Part shown: piece after piece, positions 45,656 through 55,464 of the stretch
How the letters are laid out: every line of letters begins with the position of its first letter
Numbering within the stretch: position 1 is the stretch's first letter
Source: Rhizobium sp. 16-488-2b
Lineage (GTDB): Bacteria > Pseudomonadota > Alphaproteobacteria > Rhizobiales > Rhizobiaceae
Direction: 5' to 3'
DNA: 64,000 nt
Assembly: GCF_017741815.1 (NCBI RefSeq)
Contig: NZ_JAGHMF010000003.1
Coordinates: 372,001 to 436,000 of the forward strand
Translations under genes and position numbers: made by a program
The notes under the pieces: model-generated
Seen by the model: the letters and a program-made list of their open reading frames with translations, nothing else
Told to the model about the DNA's origin: nothing
The model's database searches: none

Positions 45656-46669
45656 ATGCTATCGCAGCTGGTTTCCGCTTTGGGGGTCGTGGTCGTCGCC
45701 GTATTCGCATGCGCGGCCTATTTCTATTTCTCGAACAAGCTCCTTGATATGGCGCTTCCGGTGAAGGACGGCGACATTCGCGCCGCCTCGCAGAACCTCA
45801 ACCGCCGCTCTGTCATAAGGCCGTGGCTGTTCCTGTTTCCGGCGCTCTTCCTGCTGGTCGTCTATCTCGTCTATCCCGTGGTCGCGACCGTGATCCTGTC
45901 CTTTTATGATCGCTCCGGGGCTGAGTTCGTCGGCTTCAGCAATTACCAGTGGGCCCTTGGTGACCGCGAGTTCCGCCAGTCGATCTTCAACAACATCCTG
46001 TGGCTCGCCGTCGTTCCCGCCGCCTGCACCTTCTTCGGCCTCGTCATCGCGGTCATGACCGACCGCATCTGGTGGGGCAATATCGCGAAAAGCATCGTTT
46101 TCATGCCGATGGCGATCTCCTTCGTCGGCGCCTCCGTCATCTGGAAGTTCATCTACGAGTATCGCGGCGGCAACGCCACGCAGATCGGCCTCTTGAATGC
46201 CATCGTCCAGCTCTTCGGCGGCACGCCGCAGGTGTGGATCTCGGTGCCCTTCTGGAACAGCTTCTTCTTGATGATCATCCTCATCTGGATCCAGACCGGC
46301 TTTGCCATGGTCATCCTGTCGGCGGCGCTGCGCGGCATTCCGGAAGAGACCATCGAGGCCGCCGTCATCGATGGCGCCAATGGCTGGCAGATCTTCTGGC
46401 GCATCATGGTGCCGCAGGTTTGGGGCACGATCGCCGTCGTCTGGACCACGATCACCATCCTTGTGCTCAAGGTCTTCGATATCGTGCTCACAATGACCAA
46501 CGGTCAGTGGGACACGATGGTTCTCGCCAATCTCATGTTCAACTGGATGTTCCGCGGTGGCGGCGACAGCGGCCGAAGTGCGGTCATTGCACTGATCATC
46601 ATGCTGGCTGTCACGCCGATCATGGTGTGGAACGTCCGCCGCGCCAATCGCGAAATGGGAGGCAAGTGA
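45656..46669 (+). CDS. aglF: AglF, alpha-glucoside ABC permease
   Basis: Inner-membrane permease subunit, MalF-like. It is 337 residues with an N-terminal span (about 5-28), a second (RPWLFLFPALFLLVVYLVYP) and four more. The EAA loop that contacts the ATPase is ALRGIPEETIEAAVIDGANG. GGGGAGG precedes the ATG. The gap from aglE is 164 bases and contains the hairpin; aglG begins 1 base after its stop. Confidence 0.95.
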   Translation: MLSQLVSALGVVVVAVFACAAYFYFSNKLLDMALPVKDGDIRAASQNLNRRSVIRPWLFLFPALFLLVVYLVYPVVATVILSFYDRSGAEFVGFSNYQWALGDREFRQSIFNNILWLAVVPAACTFFGLVIAVMTDRIWWGNIAKSIVFMPMAISFVGASVIWKFIYEYRGGNATQIGLLNAIVQLFGGTPQVWISVPFWNSFFLMIILIWIQTGFAMVILSAALRGIPEETIEAAVIDGANGWQIFWRIMVPQVWGTIAVVWTTITILVLKVFDIVLTMTNGQWDTMVLANLMFNWMFRGGGDSGRSAVIALIIMLAVTPIMVWNVRRANREMGGK

Positions 46670-46670
46670 G

Positions 46671-47834
46671 ATGACCCTGACCCGCGATTTCTTCAAGATC
46701 GGCCCGGCCCGCCTGTTTGTCCACGCTGCCGTCCTTCTGATCGTCATCATCTGGCTGATCCCGACGCTCGGCATCTTCGTCAGCGCGCTGCGCGACAAGG
46801 ACCAGATCGTCGTCTCCGGCTGGTGGACGGCCTTCTCCGGCTCGTCGCGCACCGTCGCCGCCCGCCTCGGCCAGGTCGACCAGCAGAAGCAGGATGGCCC
46901 TGCCTATGTCATCTCTGGCAACGTGCTGGATGGCCAGGAGGGACGCTCGATCAATGCCTTCGGCACCCGCGTCGCGCAGCCCTCGGCCTACAAGGCCGGC
47001 GAGACCGCCGATCTCGGCGATGGCCTGACGCTCACCGTCAACGAAGACGGCACCTACCGCTACGCCAAGACCGCCGCTTTTGGCCCGGATGACGGCGGCC
47101 GCCGCGTCTATGTCTCGGTCGCCACGCCGCCGGAGTTCACGCTTCAGAACTACCGCACGGTGCTGACGGGCGAGGGGATCGGCCAGTCCTTCATCAACTC
47201 GCTGACGGTCACGATCCCGGCCACGATCATCCCGATCCTGATCGCCGCCTTCGCAGCCTACGCGCTGAGCTGGATGGAATTCCCCGGCCGTGCGCTGCTG
47301 ATCGCGCTGGTCGTCGGCCTCATCGTCGTGCCGTTGCAGATGTCTCTGATCCCGCTTCTGAGGCTCTACAATCAGGTCGGCATGCTCCTCGATACGCCGT
47401 CCAAGACCTATCCCGGCATCTGGCTGGCGCACACCGCCTTCGGCATGCCGCTCGCCATCTATCTCCTGCGATCCTACATCGCGGGCCTGCCCAAGGAGAT
47501 CATCGAATCCGCCCGCGTCGATGGCGCCAGCGATTTCGAGATCTTCACCCGCATCGTTTTGCCCTTGTCCTTCCCGGCGCTCGCCTCCTTCTCGATCTTC
47601 CAGTTCCTGTGGGTTTGGAACGACCTGCTCGTCGCCATGGTCTTCCTCGGCACCGACAGGGATCACCTCGTGCTGACGGGCGCGCTGAACGCGCTGCTCG
47701 GCTCGCGTGGCGGCAACTGGGAAATCCTGACGGCCTCGGCCTTCATCACGATTATAGTACCGCTGCTCGTCTTCTTCGCACTGCAGCGCTATCTCGTGCG
47801 TGGTCTGCTCTCGGGTTCGGTCAAGGGCGGCTAG
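46671..47834 (+). CDS. aglG: AglG, alpha-glucoside ABC permease with periplasmic insert
   Basis: Second permease subunit, MalG-like, 387 residues. After TM1 (about 17-38) there is a periplasmic insert of ~105 residues (about 51-157), rich in small beta elements (GDGLTLTVNEDGTYRYAKTA), before the usual LQNYRTVL start of the permease core. Typical MalG-type proteins are ~280-300 residues. The EAA loop is AGLPKEIIESARVDGASDFE. AglA follows after 34 bases. Confidence 0.94.
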   Translation: MTLTRDFFKIGPARLFVHAAVLLIVIIWLIPTLGIFVSALRDKDQIVVSGWWTAFSGSSRTVAARLGQVDQQKQDGPAYVISGNVLDGQEGRSINAFGTRVAQPSAYKAGETADLGDGLTLTVNEDGTYRYAKTAAFGPDDGGRRVYVSVATPPEFTLQNYRTVLTGEGIGQSFINSLTVTIPATIIPILIAAFAAYALSWMEFPGRALLIALVVGLIVVPLQMSLIPLLRLYNQVGMLLDTPSKTYPGIWLAHTAFGMPLAIYLLRSYIAGLPKEIIESARVDGASDFEIFTRIVLPLSFPALASFSIFQFLWVWNDLLVAMVFLGTDRDHLVLTGALNALLGSRGGNWEILTASAFITIIVPLLVFFALQRYLVRGLLSGSVKGG

Positions 47835-47868
47835 TCATTTCGCAAGGCAATATCCAACAGGACCACAC

Positions 47869-49521
47869 ATGAGCATGGCATCTCAATCCAACCTGACGGC
47901 GGACAAGGACTGGTGGCGCGGCGCGGTGATCTACCAGATCTACCCGCGCTCCTATCAGGACAGCAACGGCGACGGCATCGGTGATCTCAAGGGCATAACC
48001 GCGAGATTGCCGCATGTCGCGGCCCTTGGCGCCGACGCCATCTGGATCTCGCCCTTCTTCACTTCGCCCATGCGCGATTTCGGCTACGACGTCTCCGACT
48101 ACGAGAACGTCGACTCGATCTTCGGCACGCTCGTCGATTTCGATTCCCTGATCGCCGAAGCCCACCGCCTCGGCATTCGCGTGATGATCGACCTCGTCAT
48201 CTCGCATTCGTCGGATCAGCATCCCTGGTTCGTCGAGAGCCGTTCCAGCCGCACCAACGCCAAGGCCGACTGGTATGTCTGGAGTGACTCGAAGCCTGAT
48301 GGCACCCCGCCCAACAACTGGCTGTCGATCTTCGGCGGCTCTGCCTGGGCGTGGGATCCGACCCGCATGCAATATTACATGCACAACTTCCTGACCTCGC
48401 AGCCGGATCTCAACCTGCACAATCCCGAGGTTCAGAACCGCCTGCTGGATGTCGTCCGCTTCTGGCTGAAGCGCGGCGTCGACGGCTTTCGCCTCGACAC
48501 CATCAACTTCTACTTCCACGACAAGGAATTGCGCGACAATCCGGCGCTGGCGCCAGAGCGCCGCAACGCCTCGACGGCGCCTGCGGTCAATCCTTACAAC
48601 TTCCAGGAACACATCTACGACAAGAACCGCCCGGAGAATATCGCCTTCCTGAAGCGCTTCCGCGCGGTGCTCGAGGAGTTCCAGGATATTGCCGCCGTCG
48701 GCGAAGTCGGCGATAGCCAGCGCGGTCTCGAGATCGTCGGCGAATACACGTCGGGCGATGACAAGATGCACATGTGCTACGCCTTCGAGTTCCTGTCGCC
48801 GGATCCGCTTTCGCCCGAGCGCATCGAAGACGTGATGAACGATTTCGCCGCCGCCGCCCCCGATGGCTGGGCCTGCTGGGCGCTCTCCAACCACGATGTC
48901 GTGCGCCATGTGACCCGCTGGGGCTCGCTCGTTGCCGATCGCGATGCCTTCGCCAAGCAATATGCGGCGATGCTGATGACCATGCGCGGCTCCGTCTGCC
49001 TTTATCAGGGTGAGGAGCTCGGCCTGACGGAAGCGGATCTCGCCTACGAGGACCTGCAGGACCCCTACGGCATCCAGTTCTGGCCGGAGTTCAAGGGCCG
49101 CGATGGCTGCCGCACGCCGATGGTCTGGGACAGCCAGGTCGCCCAGGGTGGCTTCTCGACGGTCAAGCCATGGCTGCCGGTCCCGGTCGAACATATCCTG
49201 CGCGCCGTCAGCGTTCAGCAGGGCGACGAGACCTCGGTGCTGGAGCACTATCGCCGCTTCATCGCCTTCCGCAAGCAGCACCCGGCCTTCGCCAAGGGCG
49301 AGATCAAGTTCATGGAGCCGCAGGGCGACATGCTGGTCTTCCAGCGCGAATACGGCAACGAAAAGCTGCTCTGCGTTTTCAACATGAGCGCGACCGAAGC
49401 CTTGGTCGCTCTACCTGAAGGCAACTGGCAGGCGTTGACGGGCCATGGTTTCGTCAGCAATAACTATGGCGACAAGATCGATATACCCGCCTGGGGCGCG
49501 TATTTCGCTCGGCTCGCCTAG
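47869..49521 (+). CDS. aglA: AglA, alpha-glucosidase (GH13)
   Basis: Cytoplasmic hydrolase of imported alpha-glucosides. It is 550 residues from the ATG at 47869. The GH13 catalytic barrel has IYQIYPRSYQDSNGDGIGDL, the nucleophile region VDGFRLDTINFYFHD, the acid GEVGDSQRG and the transition-state ALSNHDVVRHVTRWG, with a C-terminal beta domain. The 23 upstream in-frame codons belong to the aglG end. Glucose released here can enter the zwf-pgl-edd path encoded downstream. Confidence 0.95.
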   Translation: MSMASQSNLTADKDWWRGAVIYQIYPRSYQDSNGDGIGDLKGITARLPHVAALGADAIWISPFFTSPMRDFGYDVSDYENVDSIFGTLVDFDSLIAEAHRLGIRVMIDLVISHSSDQHPWFVESRSSRTNAKADWYVWSDSKPDGTPPNNWLSIFGGSAWAWDPTRMQYYMHNFLTSQPDLNLHNPEVQNRLLDVVRFWLKRGVDGFRLDTINFYFHDKELRDNPALAPERRNASTAPAVNPYNFQEHIYDKNRPENIAFLKRFRAVLEEFQDIAAVGEVGDSQRGLEIVGEYTSGDDKMHMCYAFEFLSPDPLSPERIEDVMNDFAAAAPDGWACWALSNHDVVRHVTRWGSLVADRDAFAKQYAAMLMTMRGSVCLYQGEELGLTEADLAYEDLQDPYGIQFWPEFKGRDGCRTPMVWDSQVAQGGFSTVKPWLPVPVEHILRAVSVQQGDETSVLEHYRRFIAFRKQHPAFAKGEIKFMEPQGDMLVFQREYGNEKLLCVFNMSATEALVALPEGNWQALTGHGFVSNNYGDKIDIPAWGAYFARLA

Positions 49522-49545
49522 AGACTTCTGGAGGAGGAGAACTCG

Positions 49546-50637
49546 ATGACTGGACTGACACTCAAGGACATTCGCAAATCCTACGGTGCCGTGGACGTGC
49601 TCCATGGCATCGATCTTGATATCAAGGAGGGCGAATTCGTTGTGTTCGTCGGTCCGTCGGGCTGCGGCAAGTCCACCCTGCTGCGCATGATCGCCGGCCT
49701 GGAGAACATCACCGGCGGCGACATGTATATCGACGGCCAGCTGGTCAACGACGTCCCGCCCTCCAAGCGCGGCATCGCCATGGTGTTCCAGTCCTATGCG
49801 CTCTACCCGCATATGACCGTCTACGACAACATGGCCTTCGGCATGAAGATCGCCGGCGAGAACAAGCAGGAAATCGATCGCCGCGTGCGCGCGGCGGCCG
49901 AAAGCCTACAGCTCACCAAGTATCTCGATCGCCTGCCTAAGGCGCTGTCAGGCGGCCAGCGCCAGCGCGTCGCCATCGGTCGCGCCATCTGCCGCAACCC
50001 GAAGGTCTTCCTCTTCGACGAGCCGCTTTCGAACCTCGACGCGGCGCTGCGCGTCGCCACCCGCATCGAGATCGCCCGTCTCAACGAACAGATGGCCGAC
50101 ACGACCATGATCTACGTCACCCACGACCAGGTCGAGGCGATGACGCTCGCCGATCGCATCGTCGTGCTGTCCGCCGGCAATATCGAGCAGGTCGGCGCGC
50201 CGCTGGAGCTCTATGAGCGTCCGGCCAATCTCTTCGTCGCCAAGTTCATCGGCTCGCCCGCCATGAACGTTATCCCGGCCACCGTCACGGAAGCCGGCAA
50301 CACGACCACCGTGACGCTCACCGGCGGCAAGTCCGTCACGCTCGATATCCCGACGGCCGCGTCCGAAAAGGGCAAGACCGCCAGCTTTGGCGTTCGCCCG
50401 GAAGACCTGCGCATCGCTGGCCCAACCGACGACTATCTGTTCGAGGGCGAAGTCTCGATCGTGGAAGCGCTCGGCGAGGTGACGCTGCTCTATATCGAGG
50501 GCCTGGTCCAGAACGAGCCGATCATCGTCAAGCTGCCCGGCATCTATGATGTGAAGCGCGGCCAGAAGATGCATTTCTCGGCCGAACGTTCGAAACTGCA
50601 CCTGTTCGATGCAGAGGGGCGCACCTATCGCAAGTAA
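49546..50637 (+). CDS. aglK: AglK, alpha-glucoside importer ATPase
   Basis: MalK-type ATP-binding subunit, 363 residues. Walker A GPSGCGKSTL at about 36-45, Q loop MVFQSYALYPH, signature LSGGQRQRVAIGRAI, Walker B VFLFDEPLSNLD and switch His in YVTHDQVEAM. The C-terminal ~120 residues are the TOBE-type regulatory domain with FGVRPEDLRIAG. GGAGGAG precedes the ATG. Last gene of the agl operon; a hairpin (50653-50659 with 50671-50677) follows without a T run. Confidence 0.97.
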   Translation: MTGLTLKDIRKSYGAVDVLHGIDLDIKEGEFVVFVGPSGCGKSTLLRMIAGLENITGGDMYIDGQLVNDVPPSKRGIAMVFQSYALYPHMTVYDNMAFGMKIAGENKQEIDRRVRAAAESLQLTKYLDRLPKALSGGQRQRVAIGRAICRNPKVFLFDEPLSNLDAALRVATRIEIARLNEQMADTTMIYVTHDQVEAMTLADRIVVLSAGNIEQVGAPLELYERPANLFVAKFIGSPAMNVIPATVTEAGNTTTVTLTGGKSVTLDIPTAASEKGKTASFGVRPEDLRIAGPTDDYLFEGEVSIVEALGEVTLLYIEGLVQNEPIIVKLPGIYDVKRGQKMHFSAERSKLHLFDAEGRTYRK

Positions 50638-50810
50638 GTTGCAAATCACTCCCGGGCCGTGTGAATAATGCGGCCCGGCGCTATGCTGTTCGAACCTTCT
50701 GTTAAAGATCGCTTGGTAGTCTTTCCTCATTGCATACTTAGAGGATTACGACAGTGGCGACACCGAGCCCCCAGTCATCAGGACATTTTCTAAACAAGGA
50801 AGAATCCTTC

Positions 50811-51164
50811 ATGTACGACCGCGAAGTGCGGTTCAAGATGGAGGACACAATGAACGCCGCGCGTCTCGAATATACCGAGAAGGGCGTCATGAACATGGCC
50901 TCGCGCCGTTGCGACATCATCCGCATTTCCAAGAGCAGCGCGGTCCTTGCGATCCTGTCGCAGTTCAACCTCCCGCGTCAGTTCTATCTCGATCTTCCCG
51001 ATGCCCGCATCACCAAGATCGGCTGCATGCTGACCCGTGTTAATCCCAACAACACTGTGGAAGTTCGCTTCCTGCGCATGCTGACCGACAAGGAACTGAA
51101 CAAGATCTTCGTCTACAGCACCCACCCGGCCCATCGCGACCGCGTGCTCGACATCCGCGCCTAA
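50811..51164 (+). CDS. Small protein with a degenerate PilZ-like fold
   Basis: A 117-residue protein. The segment RRCDIIRISKSSAVLAI, followed by NLPRQFYLDLPDARITKIGC and NTVEVRFLRM, resembles a PilZ beta barrel, but the canonical RxxxR and (D/N)xSxxG residues are incomplete, so c-di-GMP binding is doubtful. I prefer the ATG at 50811 (AAGGAAG upstream). A GTG at 50754 is in frame, yet the intervening codons (CTA, TCA, GGA) are unlike coding DNA here. It ends at the bidirectional terminator. Confidence 0.7.
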   Translation: MYDREVRFKMEDTMNAARLEYTEKGVMNMASRRCDIIRISKSSAVLAILSQFNLPRQFYLDLPDARITKIGCMLTRVNPNNTVEVRFLRMLTDKELNKIFVYSTHPAHRDRVLDIRA

Positions 51165-51183
51165 TCGCCGATTTCTACGCCTG

Positions 51184-51226
51184 AAACGACAAGGCCCGCG
51201 AGACGATCTCGCGGGCCTTGTCGTTT
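51184..51226. terminator. Perfect bidirectional terminator between the PilZ-like gene and edd
   Basis: A 20-base perfect inverted repeat (51184-51203 with 51207-51226) with a 3-base loop, between genes ending at 51164 (plus) and 51247 (minus). It has the same architecture as the one at 15132. Confidence 0.88.
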
Positions 51227-51246
51227 CTATCTTGCATCGCCGCGCC

Positions 51247-53067
51247 TCAGTGGAACAGCACGCTGGCGCCCTTGTCGGATGCGCCGACGGCGCGGCGGAA
51301 GGGGGCGAAGAGCTCGCGGCCCATTCCGAATTCGTTGTCCGAGAGGTCGGCCACAACAGGCTTGCGGTCGGCGAGCGTCGCTGCGTCCACAAGCACCTCG
51401 AGCGTGCCGGCGATCGCATCGAGACGAATGATGTCTCCATCCATGATGCGCGCGATCGGTCCGCCGTCGACGGCCTCGGGCGTCACATGGATCGCCGCCG
51501 GAACCTTGCCCGACGCGCCGGACATGCGCCCGTCGGTCAGAAGCGCAACGCGGAAGCCGCGGTCCTGCAGCACGCCGAGCGGCGGCGTCAGCTTGTGCAG
51601 CTCCGGCATGCCGTTCGCCTTCGGCCCCTGGAAGCGGACGACGGCGATGAAGTCGCGGTTGAGCTTGCCGTCCTTGAAGGCGTCCTGAAGCTCCTGCTGG
51701 CTGTGGAAGACGATCGCCGGCGCCTCAATGACGTGGCGGTCGGCCTTTACGGCCGAGATCTTGATCACGCCCTTGCCGAGATTGCCGCGCAGCATCTTCA
51801 GGCCGCCATTGGCCTGGAACGGCGTCTCGATGTTCGCGAGTACCTTCGGATCGACGCTCTTTTCCGGGGAGGGCTCGCGCACGATGTTTCCATCCTCACC
51901 AAGGCGCGGATCGATCGTGTAGGCCTGCAGGCCGTGGCCGAACACGGTGCGCACGTCGTCGTGCACCAGGCCGTGCTTCAGCAGTTCCTTGATCAGGAAG
52001 CCCATGCCGCCGGCCGCGTGGAAATGGTTCACGTCGGCAAGCCCGTTCGGGTAGACGCGGGCAAGCAGCGGAACGACTTCGGAGAGCTCGGCGATATCCT
52101 GCCAGGTCAGCTCGATGCCGGCAGCGCGGGCCATGGCAACGAGGTGGAGCGTGTGGTTGGTCGAGCCGCCGGTAGCGTGCAGGCCGACGACGCCGTTGAC
52201 GATCGAGCGCTCGTCGATCATCTCGCCCGCCGGCGTGAATTCGTTGCCCTGCGCGGTGATCGCCAGCGCCCGCTTGGTCGCCTCGCGGGTGAAGGCTTCG
52301 CGAAGCGGCGTGCCCGGATTGATGAAGGAGGAGCCGGGCATATGGAAGCCCATGATCTCCATCAGCATCTGGTTGGAGTTCGCCGTGCCGTAGAAAGTGC
52401 AGGTGCCCGGCCCATGGTAGGACTTGGACTCGGCCTCGAGCAGCTCGGCGCGGCCGACCTTGCCCTCGGCATAAAGCTGGCGCACGCGCGACTTCTCGTC
52501 GTTCGGCAGGCCCGAGGTCATCGGCCCCGCCGGCACGAAGATCGACGGCAGATGGCCGAAGGTCAGCGCGGCAATCGTCAGGCCCGGTACGATCTTGTCG
52601 CAGACGCCGAGATAGAGCGCGGCGTCGAACATGTTGTGCGACAGCCCGATACCGGCAGCCATGGCGATCAGGTCGCGCGAGAAGAGCGAGAGCTCCATGC
52701 CCGGCTGGCCCTGGGTCACGCCATCGCACATGGCCGGAACAGCGCCCGCTACCTGCGCGATGCCGCCGGCTTCCGCAGCAGCCTCGCGAATGATCGCGGG
52801 ATAGGTCTCGAAGGGCTGATGCGCCGAGAGCATGTCGTTGTAGGAAGTGATGATGCCGAGATTGGAAACACGGTCGCCGGCCAGTGCATCCTTCTCGGCG
52901 GGGGAACAGACCGCGAAGCCGTGTGCCAGGTTCGCGCAGCCGAGCGAAGAGCGAACCACGCTCTTGCCCACCGCGTTTCGCAAGCGCTCGAGATAGAGTT
53001 CTCGCGACGGTTTCGACCGTTCAACGATACGGTTGGTGATGGCGGCAACGCGCGAATGAGCGGACAT
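51247..53067 (-). CDS. edd: Edd, 6-phosphogluconate dehydratase
   Basis: Fe-S dehydratase that makes 2-keto-3-deoxy-6-phosphogluconate, the committed Entner-Doudoroff step. It is 606 residues, as in other proteobacteria. IlvD/Edd family features: [40 protein letters not shown], the [16 protein letters not shown] stretch with the upstream Cys, [20 protein letters not shown] and [20 protein letters not shown]. It is the last gene of zwf-pgl-edd; a 77-base gap separates it from pgl. Confidence 0.97.
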   Translation of the reverse strand: MSAHSRVAAITNRIVERSKPSRELYLERLRNAVGKSVVRSSLGCANLAHGFAVCSPAEKDALAGDRVSNLGIITSYNDMLSAHQPFETYPAIIREAAAEAGGIAQVAGAVPAMCDGVTQGQPGMELSLFSRDLIAMAAGIGLSHNMFDAALYLGVCDKIVPGLTIAALTFGHLPSIFVPAGPMTSGLPNDEKSRVRQLYAEGKVGRAELLEAESKSYHGPGTCTFYGTANSNQMLMEIMGFHMPGSSFINPGTPLREAFTREATKRALAITAQGNEFTPAGEMIDERSIVNGVVGLHATGGSTNHTLHLVAMARAAGIELTWQDIAELSEVVPLLARVYPNGLADVNHFHAAGGMGFLIKELLKHGLVHDDVRTVFGHGLQAYTIDPRLGEDGNIVREPSPEKSVDPKVLANIETPFQANGGLKMLRGNLGKGVIKISAVKADRHVIEAPAIVFHSQQELQDAFKDGKLNRDFIAVVRFQGPKANGMPELHKLTPPLGVLQDRGFRVALLTDGRMSGASGKVPAAIHVTPEAVDGGPIARIMDGDIIRLDAIAGTLEVLVDAATLADRKPVVADLSDNEFGMGRELFAPFRRAVGASDKGASVLFH

Positions 53068-53144
53068 GGGAGATCCTTGTCGTTTGCTGGTATTCGATTG
53101 TCTGTTCGCGGCTTCAAGCCGTGTTGGCCATTAAGGCCGTCGGC

Positions 53145-53843
53145 TTATGGAGCCCAGTAAATGTCGACGGGCGTCGCGGCGCGGCGAAGGATTGCCCGGA
53201 TCGGCATCTCCGTCTCGTCGCCGGCACCCTCGGCCTTCGCCAGAACGTCCTTCTTGCCGTCGCCTTCGATGTGAAGAACGAGCAGCCCCGCATCCTGCAG
53301 GCTGGAGAAGGTGAAAGTCAGGCGGGGTTCGCCTGCGCCGTCAGCGTCCATGGTGATGATGCCGCGCGGCGTCTTCGGGTCGAGAGCAACCGCAAGATTG
53401 CTGCCACCAGGGAAGAACGAAGCCGTGTGGCCGTCGCCGCCCATGCCGAGAATGACGACATCGAACGGATTGCCGATCGAAGCCGTGGCCGCCGTCGAGA
53501 GCTTCGCCGCTTCCTCGACTGTTGCCGCCGGCTGGTAGAGCGGCTGGAACTTTGCCGCCTTCGCCTTGTTCTGCAACAGGTTGCTGATCACGAGCAGATG
53601 GTTCGAGCGCGGATTGTCGGCGGGCACGAAACGCTCGTCGACGAGGGTGATGACCACCTTCGTCCAGTCGAGATCGCGCGTCGACAGTTCCTGGAAGAAT
53701 GCCTTCGGCGTCGAGCCGCCCGAAACGGCGATCTCAGCCGTTCCCTTCTTGGCGATGGCCGTCGAAAGCGATGCAGCGACCTTGTCGGCAAGGTTGCGCG
53801 CCAGTTCGGCGGCGTTGGCAAAATTGTGCATGGTCGCTGCCAT
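53145..53843 (-). CDS. pgl: 6-phosphogluconolactonase
   Basis: Hydrolyses 6-phosphogluconolactone from Zwf to 6-phosphogluconate for Edd. It is 232 residues of the DevB/SOL type, with AEIAVSGGSTPKAFFQELST, LVDERFVPADNPRSNHLLV and DVVILGMGGDGHTASFFPGG, the catalytic signature. It lies 11 bases after zwf on the same strand, so the two are one unit with edd. Confidence 0.97.
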   Translation of the reverse strand: MAATMHNFANAAELARNLADKVAASLSTAIAKKGTAEIAVSGGSTPKAFFQELSTRDLDWTKVVITLVDERFVPADNPRSNHLLVISNLLQNKAKAAKFQPLYQPAATVEEAAKLSTAATASIGNPFDVVILGMGGDGHTASFFPGGSNLAVALDPKTPRGIITMDADGAGEPRLTFTFSSLQDAGLLVLHIEGDGKKDVLAKAEGAGDETEMPIRAILRRAATPVDIYWAP

Positions 53844-53854
53844 TCTCTCGATCC

Positions 53855-55330
53855 TTAGAGGTTGTCGTGCCAGGTGCGGCCGTCACGCTCGATAAGCGCG
53901 ATCGACTGGCTCGGGCCCCAGGTGCCGGCCGTGTACCCCTGAACCTTCTGGCCGGTGGATTCCCAACCCTTAAGGATCGGGTCGACCCACTGCCACGCCG
54001 CTTCCACTTCGTCGCGGCGCATGAACAGCGTCTGGTTCGAACGGATGACGTCCATCAGCAGGCGCTCGTAGGCGTCGGGGTTACGAACCTGGAAGGAATC
54101 GGCGAAGCTCATGTCGAGCGAAACGTTGCGCAGGCGCATGCCGCCTGGGCCCGGATCCTTGATCATCAGCGACTGCTTGACGCCTTCGTCGGGCTGCAGG
54201 CGGATGATCAGCTGGTTCTGGTTGATGCGGCCGGCCGACTGGTCGAAGACCGAGTGCGGGATCGACTTGAAGGTGATGACGATCTCCGACATGCGGCCGG
54301 CAAGACGCTTGCCGGTGCGGATGTAGAAAGGAACGCCGGCCCAGCGCCAGTTGTTGATCTCAGCCTTGATGGCAACGAAGGTTTCGGTGTTGGACACGCC
54401 GCCTTCGAGCTCTTCGAGGTAACCCTTGACCGGGCCGCCCGCCGAAGCGCCGGCGCGGTACTGGCCGCGAACGGTGGTTTGCTCGACATTGGACGCGTCG
54501 ATCGGCTTCAGCGCGCGCAGCACTTTCAGCTTCTCGTCGCGAACCGCTTCGGAATCCATCGAGGACGGGACTTCCATGGCAACCAGGCAGACGAGCTGCA
54601 TGATGTGGTTCTGCACCATGTCGCGCAGGGCGCCGGCGGTGTCGTAGTAGCCGGCACGACCTTCGAGGCCGACGGATTCGGCAACGGTGATCTGCACGTG
54701 GTCGATATGGTTGGCGTTCCACAGCGGCTCATAGAGCGCGTTGGCAAAGCGCAGCGCCATCAGGTTCTGCACCGTCTCCTTGCCGAGATAGTGGTCGATA
54801 CGGAAGATCTGCTCTTCCTTGAAGACCTTGCCGATCGTGTCGTTGAGCTGAAGAGCGGAAGCGAGGTCGCGACCGATCGGCTTCTCGACGACGATGCGGG
54901 TGGTCTTGGTGATCAGCTTGTGATCGTGGATCTTCTGCGAGATGTCGCCGAAGATGCCGGGTGCGACGGCCAGATAGAAGGCGCGCACGCGGTCCTTGCC
55001 CTCGTCGAGCAGCTTCTTCAGCTGGTCCCAGCCGGCGTCGGAGCGGGCATCTACCGGTACGTAGTAAAGACGCTCGCAGAACTTGGCGACTTCGGCCTCG
55101 TCATACTCGCCCTTCTTCAGATGCTCCTTCAGAGCGTCCTGCGCGAACTTGCGGTATTCTTCGTGGGTCAGCGCGCTTCTCGAAGCGCCGATGATGCGGG
55201 TCGGCTCGGAGAACTGGCCTTCGATCTGACGATGGTAGAGGGCCGGCAGCAACTTGCGCTCGGCAAGGTCGCCACTGCCGCCAAAGACGACGTAATCGAA
55301 AGGTTCAACGGGAATGATTTGGCTGCTCAT
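53855..55330 (-). CDS. zwf: Zwf, glucose-6-phosphate dehydrogenase
   Basis: NADP-dependent first enzyme of the Entner-Doudoroff and pentose phosphate routes. It is 491 residues from the ATG at 55330; a TTG five codons earlier is less likely. The nucleotide site is VVFGGSGDLAERKLLPALY near residue 14 and the active-site motif RIDHYLGKE is at about 176-184. First gene of zwf-pgl-edd; the preceding 134-base gap holds its promoter. Rhizobia lack phosphofructokinase activity, so this is the main glucose route. Confidence 0.98.
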   Translation of the reverse strand: MSSQIIPVEPFDYVVFGGSGDLAERKLLPALYHRQIEGQFSEPTRIIGASRSALTHEEYRKFAQDALKEHLKKGEYDEAEVAKFCERLYYVPVDARSDAGWDQLKKLLDEGKDRVRAFYLAVAPGIFGDISQKIHDHKLITKTTRIVVEKPIGRDLASALQLNDTIGKVFKEEQIFRIDHYLGKETVQNLMALRFANALYEPLWNANHIDHVQITVAESVGLEGRAGYYDTAGALRDMVQNHIMQLVCLVAMEVPSSMDSEAVRDEKLKVLRALKPIDASNVEQTTVRGQYRAGASAGGPVKGYLEELEGGVSNTETFVAIKAEINNWRWAGVPFYIRTGKRLAGRMSEIVITFKSIPHSVFDQSAGRINQNQLIIRLQPDEGVKQSLMIKDPGPGGMRLRNVSLDMSFADSFQVRNPDAYERLLMDVIRSNQTLFMRRDEVEAAWQWVDPILKGWESTGQKVQGYTAGTWGPSQSIALIERDGRTWHDNL

Positions 55331-55464
55331 GAGGCTATCTCTCAATCAGACTGGTTCATGGCCTCTTTAATCTAATCGATTTAAAAAAGCCAGTGTGCGC
55401 TGCAACGAATTTGTCCGGCACTGGTTTTAGATCGAAAAGCCTCGTGAGGAAATCCGCAATCTGA

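Noticed and set aside
37360..50765. Similar AGAGGATTA-type leaders before the GTG codons at 37374 and 50754
   Set aside because: The match is limited to ~20 bases around a ribosome-binding sequence and the genes are unrelated; coincidence is the simplest reading.
51232..53160. 642-codon plus-strand ORF across edd
   Set aside because: Antisense shadow of edd; high-G+C genes often leave long open frames. The translation is Arg/Asp/Val-rich without motifs. Similar shadows lie opposite fliG, fliM/motA and aglA.
55366..55385. AT-rich pseudo-palindrome (TTTAA...TTAAA, AATC...GATT) upstream of zwf
   Set aside because: The symmetry is imperfect and matches no operator I can name; more likely part of the zwf promoter.
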